Positions 1 to 8,467 of a DNA stretch of 64,000 bases are shown here, in pieces; position 1 is the first letter of the stretch; every line of letters begins with the position of its first letter. The notes under the pieces are model-generated. The model had not been told where the DNA came from. It did not search any database and was given only the letters and a program-made list of their open reading frames with translations. Source of the DNA: DAIDKA01 sp036267975. Its GTDB lineage: Bacteria; Pseudomonadota; Gammaproteobacteria; Steroidobacterales; Steroidobacteraceae. A program made the position numbers and the translations under genes. The stretch lies in NCBI GenBank assembly GCA_036267975.1, contig DATAVA010000041.1, forward strand, positions 37,644 to 101,643. Direction: 5' to 3'.

Positions 1-225
1 ATGGCCCGTGCCGTAGTACTGGGTCAGGAGCGCGCCCATCGGCACCAGTATCTGGCGCAGATAGGGATCCTGGGTGCTGCTCTCGAAGGTGTCGGCGTAG
101 TTCTTGTTCTCCAGCACGATGATGAACACGTGCCGGACACGGGATGCCGCCGTGGTCACTGCAGCCGCGGGGGGACGGGCCATGCACGCGCCCGCCACGA
201 ATACGGCCGCTGCCGCCAGCCACAT
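1..225 (-). CDS. Phosphoesterase family protein, N-terminal part (runs off window)
   Basis: The ATG at 225 opens an uninterrupted frame of 75 codons to the window edge. It begins with a signal peptide (MWLAAAAVFVAGACMA) followed by a stretch reading RHVFIIVLENKNYADTF and later GALLTQYYGTGH. That pattern (hydrophobic strand, then E-N-x-x-Y) is typical of the PF04185 phosphoesterase family, which includes phospholipase C and acid phosphatases, with the Glu-Asn belonging to the metal site. The start lies 2 nt after the stop of the CE15-like esterase, so the two are probably co-transcribed and both exported. The catalytic C-terminal part is outside the window, so the substrate cannot be judged. 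Confidence 0.7.
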   Translation of the reverse strand, partial: MWLAAAAVFVAGACMARPPAAAVTTAASRVRHVFIIVLENKNYADTFESSTQDPYLRQILVPMGALLTQYYGTGH

Positions 226-227
226 CC

Positions 228-1754
228 TCACCGCGCCGGCGCCGTATGGCCTGTCCAGTGGTCGGCCCAGGCGATGAAGTATTTGAAATTCGGCACATCG
301 GTGTGGCCGCCCTCATGCTGACGCCAGGCGAGCTGGCCATCGAGCAGTCCGACGCCGACCTCGGGCTTCTTGGCATGCTGATAATCATCGCCCACGCCCA
401 GATCCTTGGCCCCGAGCAGCCGGAACACCTTGCCGGCGGCGACCGTGGCCATGTAGCTGCCCTGCTGATCCAGCCACAGCGCATCCCCCATGGAGGGTGA
501 CCCGTAGCTGATGAAGGTCGGACGCGGCGCGCACAGCGCGATGAGTTCGGAGGAATCCACCGGCAGATCGCCCGCGTTCTTCGCTCCGCCGCGCGCCTCC
601 GAGGCACCGTACTTGAGGAAATTTCCGGCCATCCAGTGATATTCGCCCGAGCCGGTCAGCGATTCGACGGCTTCGCCGAAATTACGCCGATGGGGCTTGG
701 CACCGCCTTCGCCGGAGGAGCCGACCAGCACCATGGCGAAGCGCTGATCGAAGGCCATGGTGATCAGCGCCGCCTTGCCGTAGCGCGATACGCCTTCGAT
801 GCCCACCTGGCTGGCGGCGATGTCGGGATCGTGACTCACGTAGTCGAGCACGCGGCTCGCGCCCCAGGCCCAGGCGCGCAGCGCGCCCCAGTCATCGGGC
901 TTACGGGACTGGCCCTTGTTGAGCAGGCCGATGATGCCGCGCGCGAGCCCTGCGCCGTTGTCGGCCTGCACCGCGGTAGGATCCATCTGCGCCACTGCCC
1001 AGCCATCGGCGACGAGCTGCGAAATCGGATCATTCGGCGGCCGCGGAGCGGGGAAGAACGGCGGTGTCGGGATCGGTTGCCAGGCCGGATGGGCCTGCAG
1101 CGTCGCGGCCAGGTCCGGATTGGAGCGGATCATCGCATCGCGCAGCGCCGCGTTCATGCGTGCGACATCGGCTGCCGAGGGCGCGACGGGCGCGGGAAAG
1201 GCCGTACCGATCGAGAACATGATCAGCAGCGGCATCGGCCCGGTGTGATTGAGGGGCTTGATGAGCATCACCGGGAACATGACGTTGATGCTGGGGAAGC
1301 TGGAGTTATCGACATGCCCAGTCAGCAGCGTCGCGCTGACGGGAACTGCGCCGAGGCGCTCGTTCTCGCTGGCCTTGACCGAGAAGCTCACCGGCGGTGT
1401 GTTCACCGGCACGCGCCCGAGCACTTCGCGCTCGAAATCCTCGACGATCTGCGGTCGGCGCTTGCTGTACCACTGCGTCGCGGTGGTTACCTTGGTGCCA
1501 TCCTTCATGACCAGCGGATCGGGGTAGTTCGGATAGGGGTTGGCCAGCGCCTCGTCGTAGTTGGCGTGGTCGGGCGCCTTCTCATCGCCGCTGGGCCCCT
1601 TGCGCAGCTTGGTGATACCCAGCTGTTGCATCATCTGCGCGTGATCGGCTTCAGTGGCGCGCGCCATCTCCGCGGGGGCCTGCGCCAAGGCTCCCGTTGC
1701 GATGCTGAGCGCGGCCAGACACAGAATCGGGGCAGTGTAGGTCGAGTGCGGCAT
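228..1754 (-). CDS. Secreted CE15-like (glucuronoyl) esterase
   Basis: 508 aa with an N-terminal signal peptide ending near LATGALAQA. The alpha/beta-hydrolase nucleophile is visible as GVSRYGKAAL around residue 323, which matches the G-x-S-R-x-G-K signature of carbohydrate esterase family 15. The catalytic His is probably in HEGGHTDVPNF near residue 482. CE15 enzymes cleave glucuronoyl esters linking xylan to lignin. The nucleophile motif has Val where fungal members have Cys, as is common in bacterial CE15. The gene precedes the partial phosphoesterase by 2 nt. Other exported hydrolases of the alpha/beta fold with a similar motif are possible, so the exact substrate is inferred. Confidence 0.75.
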   Translation of the reverse strand: MPHSTYTAPILCLAALSIATGALAQAPAEMARATEADHAQMMQQLGITKLRKGPSGDEKAPDHANYDEALANPYPNYPDPLVMKDGTKVTTATQWYSKRRPQIVEDFEREVLGRVPVNTPPVSFSVKASENERLGAVPVSATLLTGHVDNSSFPSINVMFPVMLIKPLNHTGPMPLLIMFSIGTAFPAPVAPSAADVARMNAALRDAMIRSNPDLAATLQAHPAWQPIPTPPFFPAPRPPNDPISQLVADGWAVAQMDPTAVQADNGAGLARGIIGLLNKGQSRKPDDWGALRAWAWGASRVLDYVSHDPDIAASQVGIEGVSRYGKAALITMAFDQRFAMVLVGSSGEGGAKPHRRNFGEAVESLTGSGEYHWMAGNFLKYGASEARGGAKNAGDLPVDSSELIALCAPRPTFISYGSPSMGDALWLDQQGSYMATVAAGKVFRLLGAKDLGVGDDYQHAKKPEVGVGLLDGQLAWRQHEGGHTDVPNFKYFIAWADHWTGHTAPAR

Positions 1755-1772
1755 TGGCGTCCCCTTTTGCCC

Positions 1773-3128
1773 TCATTGTACCGCCAACACCGCACTGACT
1801 TCGTCGCTGAAGGCCATGAACTGCCCATCGATGAGCAAGCCGCCGGGTCGCCCCGGATCGCGCTGGCCATTTGGCATGCCGTATTCGAGCAGGACGCGCG
1901 CGCAGGCGGGCCAGTCGCCGTCGGGCCGGGGTTGATTGCGGCTGGCCCAGGACAGGGTGCCGCACACATTCGAGCCGAAGCCGTGCGTTTCGGTCCAGCT
2001 CGCGCCCTGCTCGAGCAGGAAGCGGGCGAGCGTCGCATCGCCCTGGAACACCGCGAGGTTCAGTGCGGTGGCCCCCCAGTCCCCGCCGTGCGCATCCAGT
2101 GGCCACCCTACCTGCACCATCAATCTGGCCGCAGCCTGCGCGCCGGCCTCGATCAGCTGCGGCAGCAACGCAAGATCCGTCGCGGGCAGACTGCGGAACA
2201 GGTCGGGATTGGCACGCAGCAGTTCACGAGCCTCCTCCTGCAGGGCGCACCCGCACGCCCCGAGAAAGCGCTCCTGCACTGAACCCGGATCAGTGGGAGC
2301 GCCCCAGCGGCTGAGCAAGCACGCGAGGTCGGGCAGCCCGAAGCGGCGCGCCAGCTGCAACGCGCTGATGCCGCCGGGGGTATGCGCGCGCGTATCGGCG
2401 CCGGCGCTCAAGAGGGCTTCGTAGTGCGCCATCGAAACGCGGCGGTGGATCGCCCACAGCAGCGGGCTGCCGTAGTGGCTCGTTGGTGGACCCAGCGCGG
2501 GCTGATTGGCATCGGCGCCGAACTGCAGCAGCACCATCAGGGGCGTGGGATCGGCGAAGTCGAAGGCATGATACAGCGCGTTGCTGGGCGCGATCGGCAC
2601 GCCGGCTTCCAGCAGCAGCCGCGTGATCGCCGGGTTACCCAAGGAGTGATACAGGCATTCGCCATCGTCGGGATTGGCGCCCGCGCTGAGCAGCAGCCGC
2701 GTCATGTCCAGATGCGAATTCTGCCCCGCCGCGCCATACAGCGCCGTCAGCGCGCCAAGGGACTGGTTGGGATTCGCGCCGGCCTCCAACAGTAGCTTCG
2801 CGCAGGCCAGCATCTGATCCTGCCACTCGGGTAATTGGCACAGGCTCGAGTGCGTGACTGCGAGCAGCGGCGGCAGGTTCAAAGGGCCGCCGGCGCGATT
2901 CACCCAGGCCGGATCTTCGCTTAAGTGGCGGCGCAGCAGCGCGACGTCACCGGCGGCGCAGGCCAGGTAAGGGTCCGTGGCCGGCAGGCCCGGGTCATCC
3001 GCCAGCCACTGCGCGGCGAGGCGTGGTTTGGCGAGATTGTTGCCGCCGGCGGTTTCGCCCGCGTACACGAGGCGCAGCCAGTCGTGCGCACCGGCGGGAA
3101 CGGTTCTTGCATCGCTAGGTTTCACCAT
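1773..3128 (-). CDS. Ankyrin-repeat protein coupled to zwf
   Basis: About 451 aa, with repeated ankyrin signatures such as CAKLLLEAGANPNQ, MTRLLLSAGANPDDG, LMVLLQFGADANQ, ALLSAGADTRAH and ARFLLEQGASWTE. No signal peptide is evident, so a cytoplasmic scaffold or inhibitor role is likely. The ATG at 3128 overlaps the zwf stop codon region by 14 nt, which suggests translational coupling. In-frame alternative starts lie at 3143 (ATG) and 3152. No enzymatic domain is visible. The function is unknown; the position behind zwf hints at a partner of sugar metabolism, but ankyrin genes also hitchhike in unrelated operons. Confidence 0.8.
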   Translation of the reverse strand: MVKPSDARTVPAGAHDWLRLVYAGETAGGNNLAKPRLAAQWLADDPGLPATDPYLACAAGDVALLRRHLSEDPAWVNRAGGPLNLPPLLAVTHSSLCQLPEWQDQMLACAKLLLEAGANPNQSLGALTALYGAAGQNSHLDMTRLLLSAGANPDDGECLYHSLGNPAITRLLLEAGVPIAPSNALYHAFDFADPTPLMVLLQFGADANQPALGPPTSHYGSPLLWAIHRRVSMAHYEALLSAGADTRAHTPGGISALQLARRFGLPDLACLLSRWGAPTDPGSVQERFLGACGCALQEEARELLRANPDLFRSLPATDLALLPQLIEAGAQAAARLMVQVGWPLDAHGGDWGATALNLAVFQGDATLARFLLEQGASWTETHGFGSNVCGTLSWASRNQPRPDGDWPACARVLLEYGMPNGQRDPGRPGGLLIDGQFMAFSDEVSAVLAVQ

Positions 3129-4578
3129 GCCATTCGAAACCATCGCGACCAATCAGTGCGCTCGATGCGGCGGGGCCCCAACTGCCCGCGGTGTAGCCCT
3201 TGGGCGCTTCGCCGAGATTCGCCCAGGCCTCGCGAATCGGATCGATCCAGCTCCAGGCCGCGTCCAGTTCATCGCGACGCATGAACAAGGTGAGATTTCC
3301 CTTCACGACATCCATCAGCAGGCGCTCATAGGCATCCAGTGGCCGCTCCTTGAAGGTGCCGGCCAGGTCCAGCGACAGATCCACGGGCCGCAGGCGCATC
3401 ACCTCGCCCGGCAGCTTGGTCATGATGGTCAGCGTGATGCTCTCATCGGGCTGCAGGCGGATGACGAGTCGGTTGGGGACGTTGATGCCGTGCGCCCCTT
3501 CAAAAATGTGGTGCGGCACATCCTCGAAGGTCACCACGATCTCGGCGCTGCGGTCCTGCATGCGCTTGCCGGTGCGCAGGTAGAAGGGCACGCCGGCCCA
3601 GCGCCAGGTGTTGATCTCGGCTTTGAGCGCGACAAAAGTCTCGGTCATGCTCCCGGGCGGCACGCCCGGTTCCTGCAGGTAACCCGGCACCGGCTTGCCT
3701 TCGACTGCGCCGGCGCGGTACTGGCCGCGCACGGTCTTCTGCTGCACATCGAGCTCACTCATGGGCTTCAGCGCACGCAGCACCTTGAGCTTTTCATCGC
3801 GCATGGCATCCGCATCGGCGGAGGCGGGCGGCTCCATGGCGAGAATGCACAGCAGCTGCAGCATGTGATTCTGGACCATGTCGCGCATGGCGCCGGTCTG
3901 GTTGTAGAACTCGCCGCGCCCTTCCGCACCGACATGTTCGCCCACCGTGATCTGCACGTGACTGATGCGCCCGCGGCGCCACAGCGGCTCGAACAGCATG
4001 TTGCCGAAGCGCAGCGCAATCAGGTTCTGCACCGTCTCCTTGCCGAGGTAGTGATCGATGCGGTATATCTGCTTTTCCTCGAAGATCGAGCCGACCAGCT
4101 GATTGATGGCTTCGGCGGATGCGCGATCCTGTCCCAGCGGCTTCTCGAGCACCACGCGCGATTTGGGCGTGACGATCTTGGCGCGGCTCAAGTTTTCGCA
4201 GGTCGAGGTAAACAGGTTCGGCGCCATCGACAGAAACATCACGCGTACGCGATCTTCGCTGCCCTTGAGCTTCGCGGCCAGCCGATCGAAGCCCTCGGGT
4301 ACCGTGGCATTCACCGACAGGTAATCGACCAGCGCGACGAAGCTTTGCCAGTGTTCGGCCGTGAATTCCTCGGCGCCGAGGTGCGGGCGAGATTTCGCCT
4401 CGAGTTCTTCGAGAAAGCCTTCGCGGCTATGACCGCTGCGGGCCACGGCGATGATGCGTGAGCCGGCGGTGATCTGCCCGGCGCTGACGCGCCGATACAG
4501 GGCCGGCATGAGCTTGCGCATGGCAAGATCGCCGGTACCTCCGAACAGGATCAGATCGAACGGTTCCAGCTTCTGCAT
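3115..4578 (-). CDS. zwf: Glucose-6-phosphate 1-dehydrogenase
   Basis: 487 aa, the usual family length. It converts glucose 6-phosphate to 6-phosphoglucono-lactone with NADP or NAD, feeding the Entner-Doudoroff and pentose phosphate routes. The N-terminal nucleotide-binding motif LILFGGTGDLAMRKL is at residues 8-22 and the substrate/catalytic motif RIDHYLGKETVQN is near residue 172. I start at the ATG at 4578 (MQKLEPFDLILFGG) because the fold begins there; the frame extends 28 codons further upstream into the divergent intergenic region, without family similarity. It is divergent from edd-eda and followed by the ankyrin gene. No 6-phosphogluconolactonase gene is present beside it. Confidence 0.96.
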   Translation of the reverse strand: MQKLEPFDLILFGGTGDLAMRKLMPALYRRVSAGQITAGSRIIAVARSGHSREGFLEELEAKSRPHLGAEEFTAEHWQSFVALVDYLSVNATVPEGFDRLAAKLKGSEDRVRVMFLSMAPNLFTSTCENLSRAKIVTPKSRVVLEKPLGQDRASAEAINQLVGSIFEEKQIYRIDHYLGKETVQNLIALRFGNMLFEPLWRRGRISHVQITVGEHVGAEGRGEFYNQTGAMRDMVQNHMLQLLCILAMEPPASADADAMRDEKLKVLRALKPMSELDVQQKTVRGQYRAGAVEGKPVPGYLQEPGVPPGSMTETFVALKAEINTWRWAGVPFYLRTGKRMQDRSAEIVVTFEDVPHHIFEGAHGINVPNRLVIRLQPDESITLTIMTKLPGEVMRLRPVDLSLDLAGTFKERPLDAYERLLMDVVKGNLTLFMRRDELDAAWSWIDPIREAWANLGEAPKGYTAGSWGPAASSALIGRDGFEWHGET

Positions 4579-4644
4579 CGTGTTCGTGCCCGTAATGCTA
4601 CCGCTGAGCAGAATAACGCAGTTTTCTTTACAGGAATGATGACC
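4579..4644. promoter_or_regulatory. Divergent zwf / edd control region
   Basis: This 66-nt gap must hold the start signals of both zwf (leftward) and edd (rightward). No consensus sigma-70 promoter stands out. A TTTACA hexamer at 4627-4632 overlaps the edd leader; on the other strand it reads TGTAAA, resembling half of the palindromic sites bound by HexR-type regulators of zwf/edd in other gammaproteobacteria, but a second half-site is not clear. The AGGA at 4632-4635 lies 9 nt before the ATG at 4645 and decides that start over the ATGs at 4636 and 4639. Confidence 0.4.
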
Positions 4645-6483
4645 ATGGCCGCTTTTTTGCATCCGCGCATCGTCGAGGTCACGGAGCGCATCCGCGAGCG
4701 CTCCTGGGCCGAGCGCGATGACTATCTGGCGCGCATGGCGGCGGCCGGCACCGACAAGGTCACGAATCGCGCCCGCCTGTCATGCACGAATCTGGCGCAT
4801 GGTTTCGCCGCTGCCGACACGAACGACAAGGCGGCAATCCGCCAGATGCGCTGGCCGAACATCGCCATCATCAACTCCTATAACGACATGCTCTCGGCCC
4901 ACCAGCCACTGGAGCGCTATCCGGTGATCCTGCGCGCCGCGGCGCGCGAGGCCGGCGCCACGGCCCAGGTGGCCGGCGGGGTGCCGGCCATGTGTGACGG
5001 CATCACCCAGGGCATGCCGGGCATGGAGCTGTCGCTGTTCAGTCGCGATGTGATCGCGATGGCCACGGGCGTGTCGCTGGCGCATGGCATGTTCGATGCG
5101 ACGCTGTGTCTGGGCGTGTGCGACAAGATCGTGCCGGGCCTGCTGATCGGCGCGCTGGCATTCGGGCATCTGCCCACCCTTTTCGTACCCGGCGGCCCCA
5201 TGCCCTCGGGCCTGCCCAACAAGGACAAGGCGCGCATCCGCAAGCTCTTCGCCGAAGGCAAGGTCGAGCGCGAGGCGCTGCTGGAATCCGAAGCCGGCAG
5301 TTATCACAGTGCGGGCACCTGCACCTTCTACGGTACGGCCAACAGCAACCAGATGCTGATGGAAGTCATGGGACTGCATCTTCCGGGCAGTGCCTTCGTA
5401 TCCCCGAACACGCCGCTGCGTGATGCGCTGACGGCCTTCGCCGCCAAACGCGCGGCGCAGATCACGGCGCTGGGCAATGACTATCGGCCGCTGGCGCGCG
5501 TGGTGGATGAGCGCGCCATGGTCAATGCCGTGGTCGGACTGCTCGCCACCGGCGGCAGCACCAATCACACGCTGCATCTGATCGCCATCGCACGGGCCGC
5601 GGGCCTGATCGTGGACTGGGAGGATTTTGATCAGCTCGCGCAGGTCGTGCCGCTGCTGGCGCGCATCTATCCGAATGGTGCGGCCGATGTGAATCACTTC
5701 CACGCCGCCGGCGGCATGGGATTCTTGGTGCGCGAACTGCTGGATGCGGGACTGATGCATGCGCAGGTGAAGACCGTCGTCGGCGATGGGCTGCGCAGCT
5801 ACACGCAGGAACCGTGGCTGTCGCCACGGGGTCTGGCGTGGCGCGACTCCCCTTCCCAAAGCGGCGATACCTCGGTGCTGCGACCCGCGAGTGATCCCTT
5901 CAGCGCGGACGGCGGCCTGAAGCTGCTGCGCGGCAACCTCGGACGCGCCGTCATCAAGACCTCGGCCGTGGCGCCCGAGCATCGAATCGTCGAGGCGCCG
6001 GCGCGCATCTTCCATGATCAGGAGGAGGTGCTGCAGGCCTTCAGGGCCGGGCAGCTCGACGGCGATGCGGTGGTCGTCGTGCGCTACCAGGGTCCGCGTG
6101 CGAACGGCATGCCGGAACTGCACCAGCTCACCCCGGCACTGGCGTTACTGCAGGATCGCGGTTTTCATGTCGCCCTCGTCACCGATGGCCGCATGTCGGG
6201 CGCATCGGGCAATGTGCCCGCGGCCATCCACGTCACGCCTGAAGCGATAATCGGGGGACCCCTCGCCCGGCTGCGCGATGGAGATGTCATCCGTCTCGAC
6301 AGTCACACAGGTATCCTTGAGGCCAAGGTCACCGCGGCGACCCTGCAGGCGCGCACCGTGACGCCCGTTGATCTGCGCGGCAACGACAGCGGCATGGGTC
6401 GCGAACTGTTCAGGCTTTTCAGGACTTATGCGGCCGGCGCCGAAGAGGGCGCGGGCGTTGCGGCATACAAGGTTGAGAGTTGA
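4645..6483 (+). CDS. edd: 6-phosphogluconate dehydratase
   Basis: 612 aa, normal for Edd (IlvD/Edd family). It dehydrates 6-phosphogluconate to 2-keto-3-deoxy-6-phosphogluconate. The iron-sulfur cluster Cys motifs are visible: AMCDGITQGMPGMELS near residue 116, LGVCDKIVPG near 158 and AGTCTFYGTANSNQM near 225; the C-terminal half carries TDGRMSGASGNVPAAIHV, typical of the family. The start at 4645 (MAAFLHPRIVEVTERI) is favoured by its Shine-Dalgarno spacing. It lies 3 nt before eda, forming the core Entner-Doudoroff operon, divergent from zwf. Confidence 0.97.
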   Translation: MAAFLHPRIVEVTERIRERSWAERDDYLARMAAAGTDKVTNRARLSCTNLAHGFAAADTNDKAAIRQMRWPNIAIINSYNDMLSAHQPLERYPVILRAAAREAGATAQVAGGVPAMCDGITQGMPGMELSLFSRDVIAMATGVSLAHGMFDATLCLGVCDKIVPGLLIGALAFGHLPTLFVPGGPMPSGLPNKDKARIRKLFAEGKVEREALLESEAGSYHSAGTCTFYGTANSNQMLMEVMGLHLPGSAFVSPNTPLRDALTAFAAKRAAQITALGNDYRPLARVVDERAMVNAVVGLLATGGSTNHTLHLIAIARAAGLIVDWEDFDQLAQVVPLLARIYPNGAADVNHFHAAGGMGFLVRELLDAGLMHAQVKTVVGDGLRSYTQEPWLSPRGLAWRDSPSQSGDTSVLRPASDPFSADGGLKLLRGNLGRAVIKTSAVAPEHRIVEAPARIFHDQEEVLQAFRAGQLDGDAVVVVRYQGPRANGMPELHQLTPALALLQDRGFHVALVTDGRMSGASGNVPAAIHVTPEAIIGGPLARLRDGDVIRLDSHTGILEAKVTAATLQARTVTPVDLRGNDSGMGRELFRLFRTYAAGAEEGAGVAAYKVES

Positions 6484-6486
6484 ATC

Positions 6487-7116
6487 ATGAAGATCCGCGA
6501 GGTCTTGGCGCTGGCGCCCGTCATTCCGGTGCTCACCGTGTCCAAACTGGAGCACGCGGCGCCGCTGGCGAAGGCCCTGTATGCCGGGGGCCTGAAGGTG
6601 CTGGAAATCACGCTGCGCACCGCGGTGGCCCTGAAGGTCATCGAGGCCATGCGCGTGGCCGTGCCGGAGGCGGTGGTGGGCGCGGGCACGCTGCTGCGGC
6701 CGCAGAATTTCAGGCGTGTAGAGGAGGCCGGCGCGCAGTTCGCGGTGACCCCGGGCCTGACGCCGCAGCTGGCCGAGGCCGCCAAATCCGTCAAATTTGC
6801 GCTGCTGCCGGGCATCGCCAGCCCCACCGACATTCTGCAGGCGCTGCACTTCGGCTACGACACCCTGAAATTCTTCCCCGCCCAGCAGGCCGGCGGCATT
6901 CCCATGCTGCAGGCCTTCGCCGGTCCCTTCGCGGAAGTGGCCTTCTGCCCCACCGGCGGCATTTCGCGCGAGTCGGCCCCGGCTTTCCTGAAGCTGCGCA
7001 ATGTGCTGTGCGTGGGCGGCTCCTGGGTGGCCCCGAACGCCCTGGTCGAACAGGGCGACTGGGCCGGGATCGAGGCCCTGGCCCGGGACGCCGCCAGGTT
7101 GCCGCGTCACAGCTAG
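6487..7116 (+). CDS. eda: KDPG aldolase (2-dehydro-3-deoxyphosphogluconate aldolase)
   Basis: 209 aa TIM-barrel class I aldolase that splits KDPG into pyruvate and glyceraldehyde 3-phosphate. The general-base Glu is in LEITLRT (residue 40) and the Schiff-base Lys in LKFFPAQQ (residue 128). Other family landmarks are VVGAGTLL and CPTGGIS. It starts 3 nt after the edd stop and is surely co-transcribed with it. A 67-nt gap separates it from hemA, so the heme operon probably has its own promoter, although read-through is possible because I see no terminator in the gap. Confidence 0.97.
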   Translation: MKIREVLALAPVIPVLTVSKLEHAAPLAKALYAGGLKVLEITLRTAVALKVIEAMRVAVPEAVVGAGTLLRPQNFRRVEEAGAQFAVTPGLTPQLAEAAKSVKFALLPGIASPTDILQALHFGYDTLKFFPAQQAGGIPMLQAFAGPFAEVAFCPTGGISRESAPAFLKLRNVLCVGGSWVAPNALVEQGDWAGIEALARDAARLPRHS

Positions 7117-7183
7117 AGGCTGAAGCCGGCGGCCGTGACCGTTTGGTGACACTTCCGGCACGCCGCGGTGGTCAGCTGCGGCC

Positions 7184-8467
7184 ATGCACAGGATTGGCAT
7201 TGTGGGTGTGTCGTACCGGCACGCAAGTGCCGGTCGGGTCGCGCAATTTGCGGTCCCGAAGGATGCGCTGGCGCATCGGCTGGCCGTGCTGCGCGAGGCG
7301 CTGCAGGGCGCCGAAGTGCTGTACCTGTCCACCTGCAACCGGGTCGAAGTCATCTATGCCACCGCGCATCCCGCCACCGACCGGCGCACCGATATTTTCC
7401 GGGCGCTGACCGGCCGTGAGCCCGCCACTGGCGAGGCCTCCGCCGCCTTGCGCGCCTGGACCGGGGAGGCCGCGGTCGAACACCTGCTGCTGGTGGCCTG
7501 CGGCATGGATTCGGCGCAGGCCGGTGAACAGGAAATCTATGTGCAGCTGCGCGCGGCCTGGCAGGCGGCGCGCGAGGCGCAGGTCAGCGGGCCGTTGCTG
7601 GATCGGATTTTGAGTGAAGCCATGAACATGGCGCGCGTGGCGCATCGCATCGCCACCCACGATGCGCCCTCGCTGGCGGACCTGGCGGTGGGGCGGGTGC
7701 TGCAGCACCTCGAAGGCCACACCGGACCCGCCGCGACGGTGGGCCTGGTCGGCGTCTCGCCGATGACGCGCCGTTGCGGACTGCGGCTGCGCGAGCGGGG
7801 GGTGGCTGTCACGGTGATCAACCGCTCCGTCGATACCGCGCGGGAGCTGGCCACGGAACTGGGCGCGAAGTGCGTCGCGCTGGATGACTATCGGCGCGAT
7901 CCGGCCGCGCAGGGCTGCGCTGCGCTGGTGTGCGCCAGCGGCGCCACCGAGCCGGTGATCGATCGGGCCATGCTGGTGAAACTGGCGCATCGGCGGCCGC
8001 TGCTGATGGATTTCGGGCTGCCGCCGAATGTGGATGTGGACGCCGCGCGCGTGCTTGATTTCACGCGTGTGGGCATGGATGAACTGGTGCAGACTGCGCG
8101 GGACGGCCGGGTCGAGCATCTGCTGCGCCTGGCGCCGGTGCGCGCCGCGATTGATGCGCACCTGGCGCGGCTGCGCAGCGAACTGGCGGCACGGGCCATC
8201 GGGCCGCAGCTGGCGCGACTGCGTGATGACTTCGAGCGCATCACGGCCGGGGAAGTGGACCGCCTGCTGCGCGAGACCTTGCCGGACCTGGATGAGAGCC
8301 AGCGCCGTCGACTGTGCGGTTGGGGTCGCACCCTGGCGCACCGCCTGGCCCATCTGCCGCTGTCGGGGCTGCGGGCCGCCGCGGAACACGCCGGACCTGA
8401 AGTCACGGATGCCTTTTTCGAGGGTGCGCGCCTGAGCCGCAAGGCCGATGCCGGTGACAACGAGTGA
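7184..8467 (+). CDS. hemA: Glutamyl-tRNA reductase
   Basis: 427 aa. It reduces glutamyl-tRNA(Glu) to glutamate-1-semialdehyde, the first committed step of C5 heme synthesis. The nucleophile Cys51 sits in LSTCNRVEV; AGEQEI near residue 113 is the second family motif; the central NADPH domain and the C-terminal dimerisation helix follow. The Rossmann-region sequence (TVGLVGVSPMTRRCG) departs from the usual G-x-G-x-M-G pattern, so the protein is a divergent family member. It opens the heme operon and overlaps hemL by 4 nt. Confidence 0.93.
   Translation: MHRIGIVGVSYRHASAGRVAQFAVPKDALAHRLAVLREALQGAEVLYLSTCNRVEVIYATAHPATDRRTDIFRALTGREPATGEASAALRAWTGEAAVEHLLLVACGMDSAQAGEQEIYVQLRAAWQAAREAQVSGPLLDRILSEAMNMARVAHRIATHDAPSLADLAVGRVLQHLEGHTGPAATVGLVGVSPMTRRCGLRLRERGVAVTVINRSVDTARELATELGAKCVALDDYRRDPAAQGCAALVCASGATEPVIDRAMLVKLAHRRPLLMDFGLPPNVDVDAARVLDFTRVGMDELVQTARDGRVEHLLRLAPVRAAIDAHLARLRSELAARAIGPQLARLRDDFERITAGEVDRLLRETLPDLDESQRRRLCGWGRTLAHRLAHLPLSGLRAAAEHAGPEVTDAFFEGARLSRKADAGDNE

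Noticed and set aside
636..2282. Long open frame (548 codons) on the plus strand opposite the esterase and ankyrin genes
   Set aside because: It spans two well-supported minus-strand genes and their gap, has no domain resemblance, and is explained by high GC content that suppresses stop codons in antisense frames.
4579..4644. Full HexR operator between zwf and edd
   Set aside because: Only one TGTAAA-like half-site is visible; the palindromic partner is missing.
4780..6123. 447-codon antisense frame within edd
   Set aside because: It is fully inside a clear edd gene and rich in His/Arg/Gln, typical of antisense frames in GC-rich genes.
7750..7800. Possible inactivating change in HemA because its Rossmann motif is unusual
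   Set aside because: The nucleophile Cys51 and other motifs are intact and the gene leads a complete heme operon, so a divergent but working enzyme is more likely.
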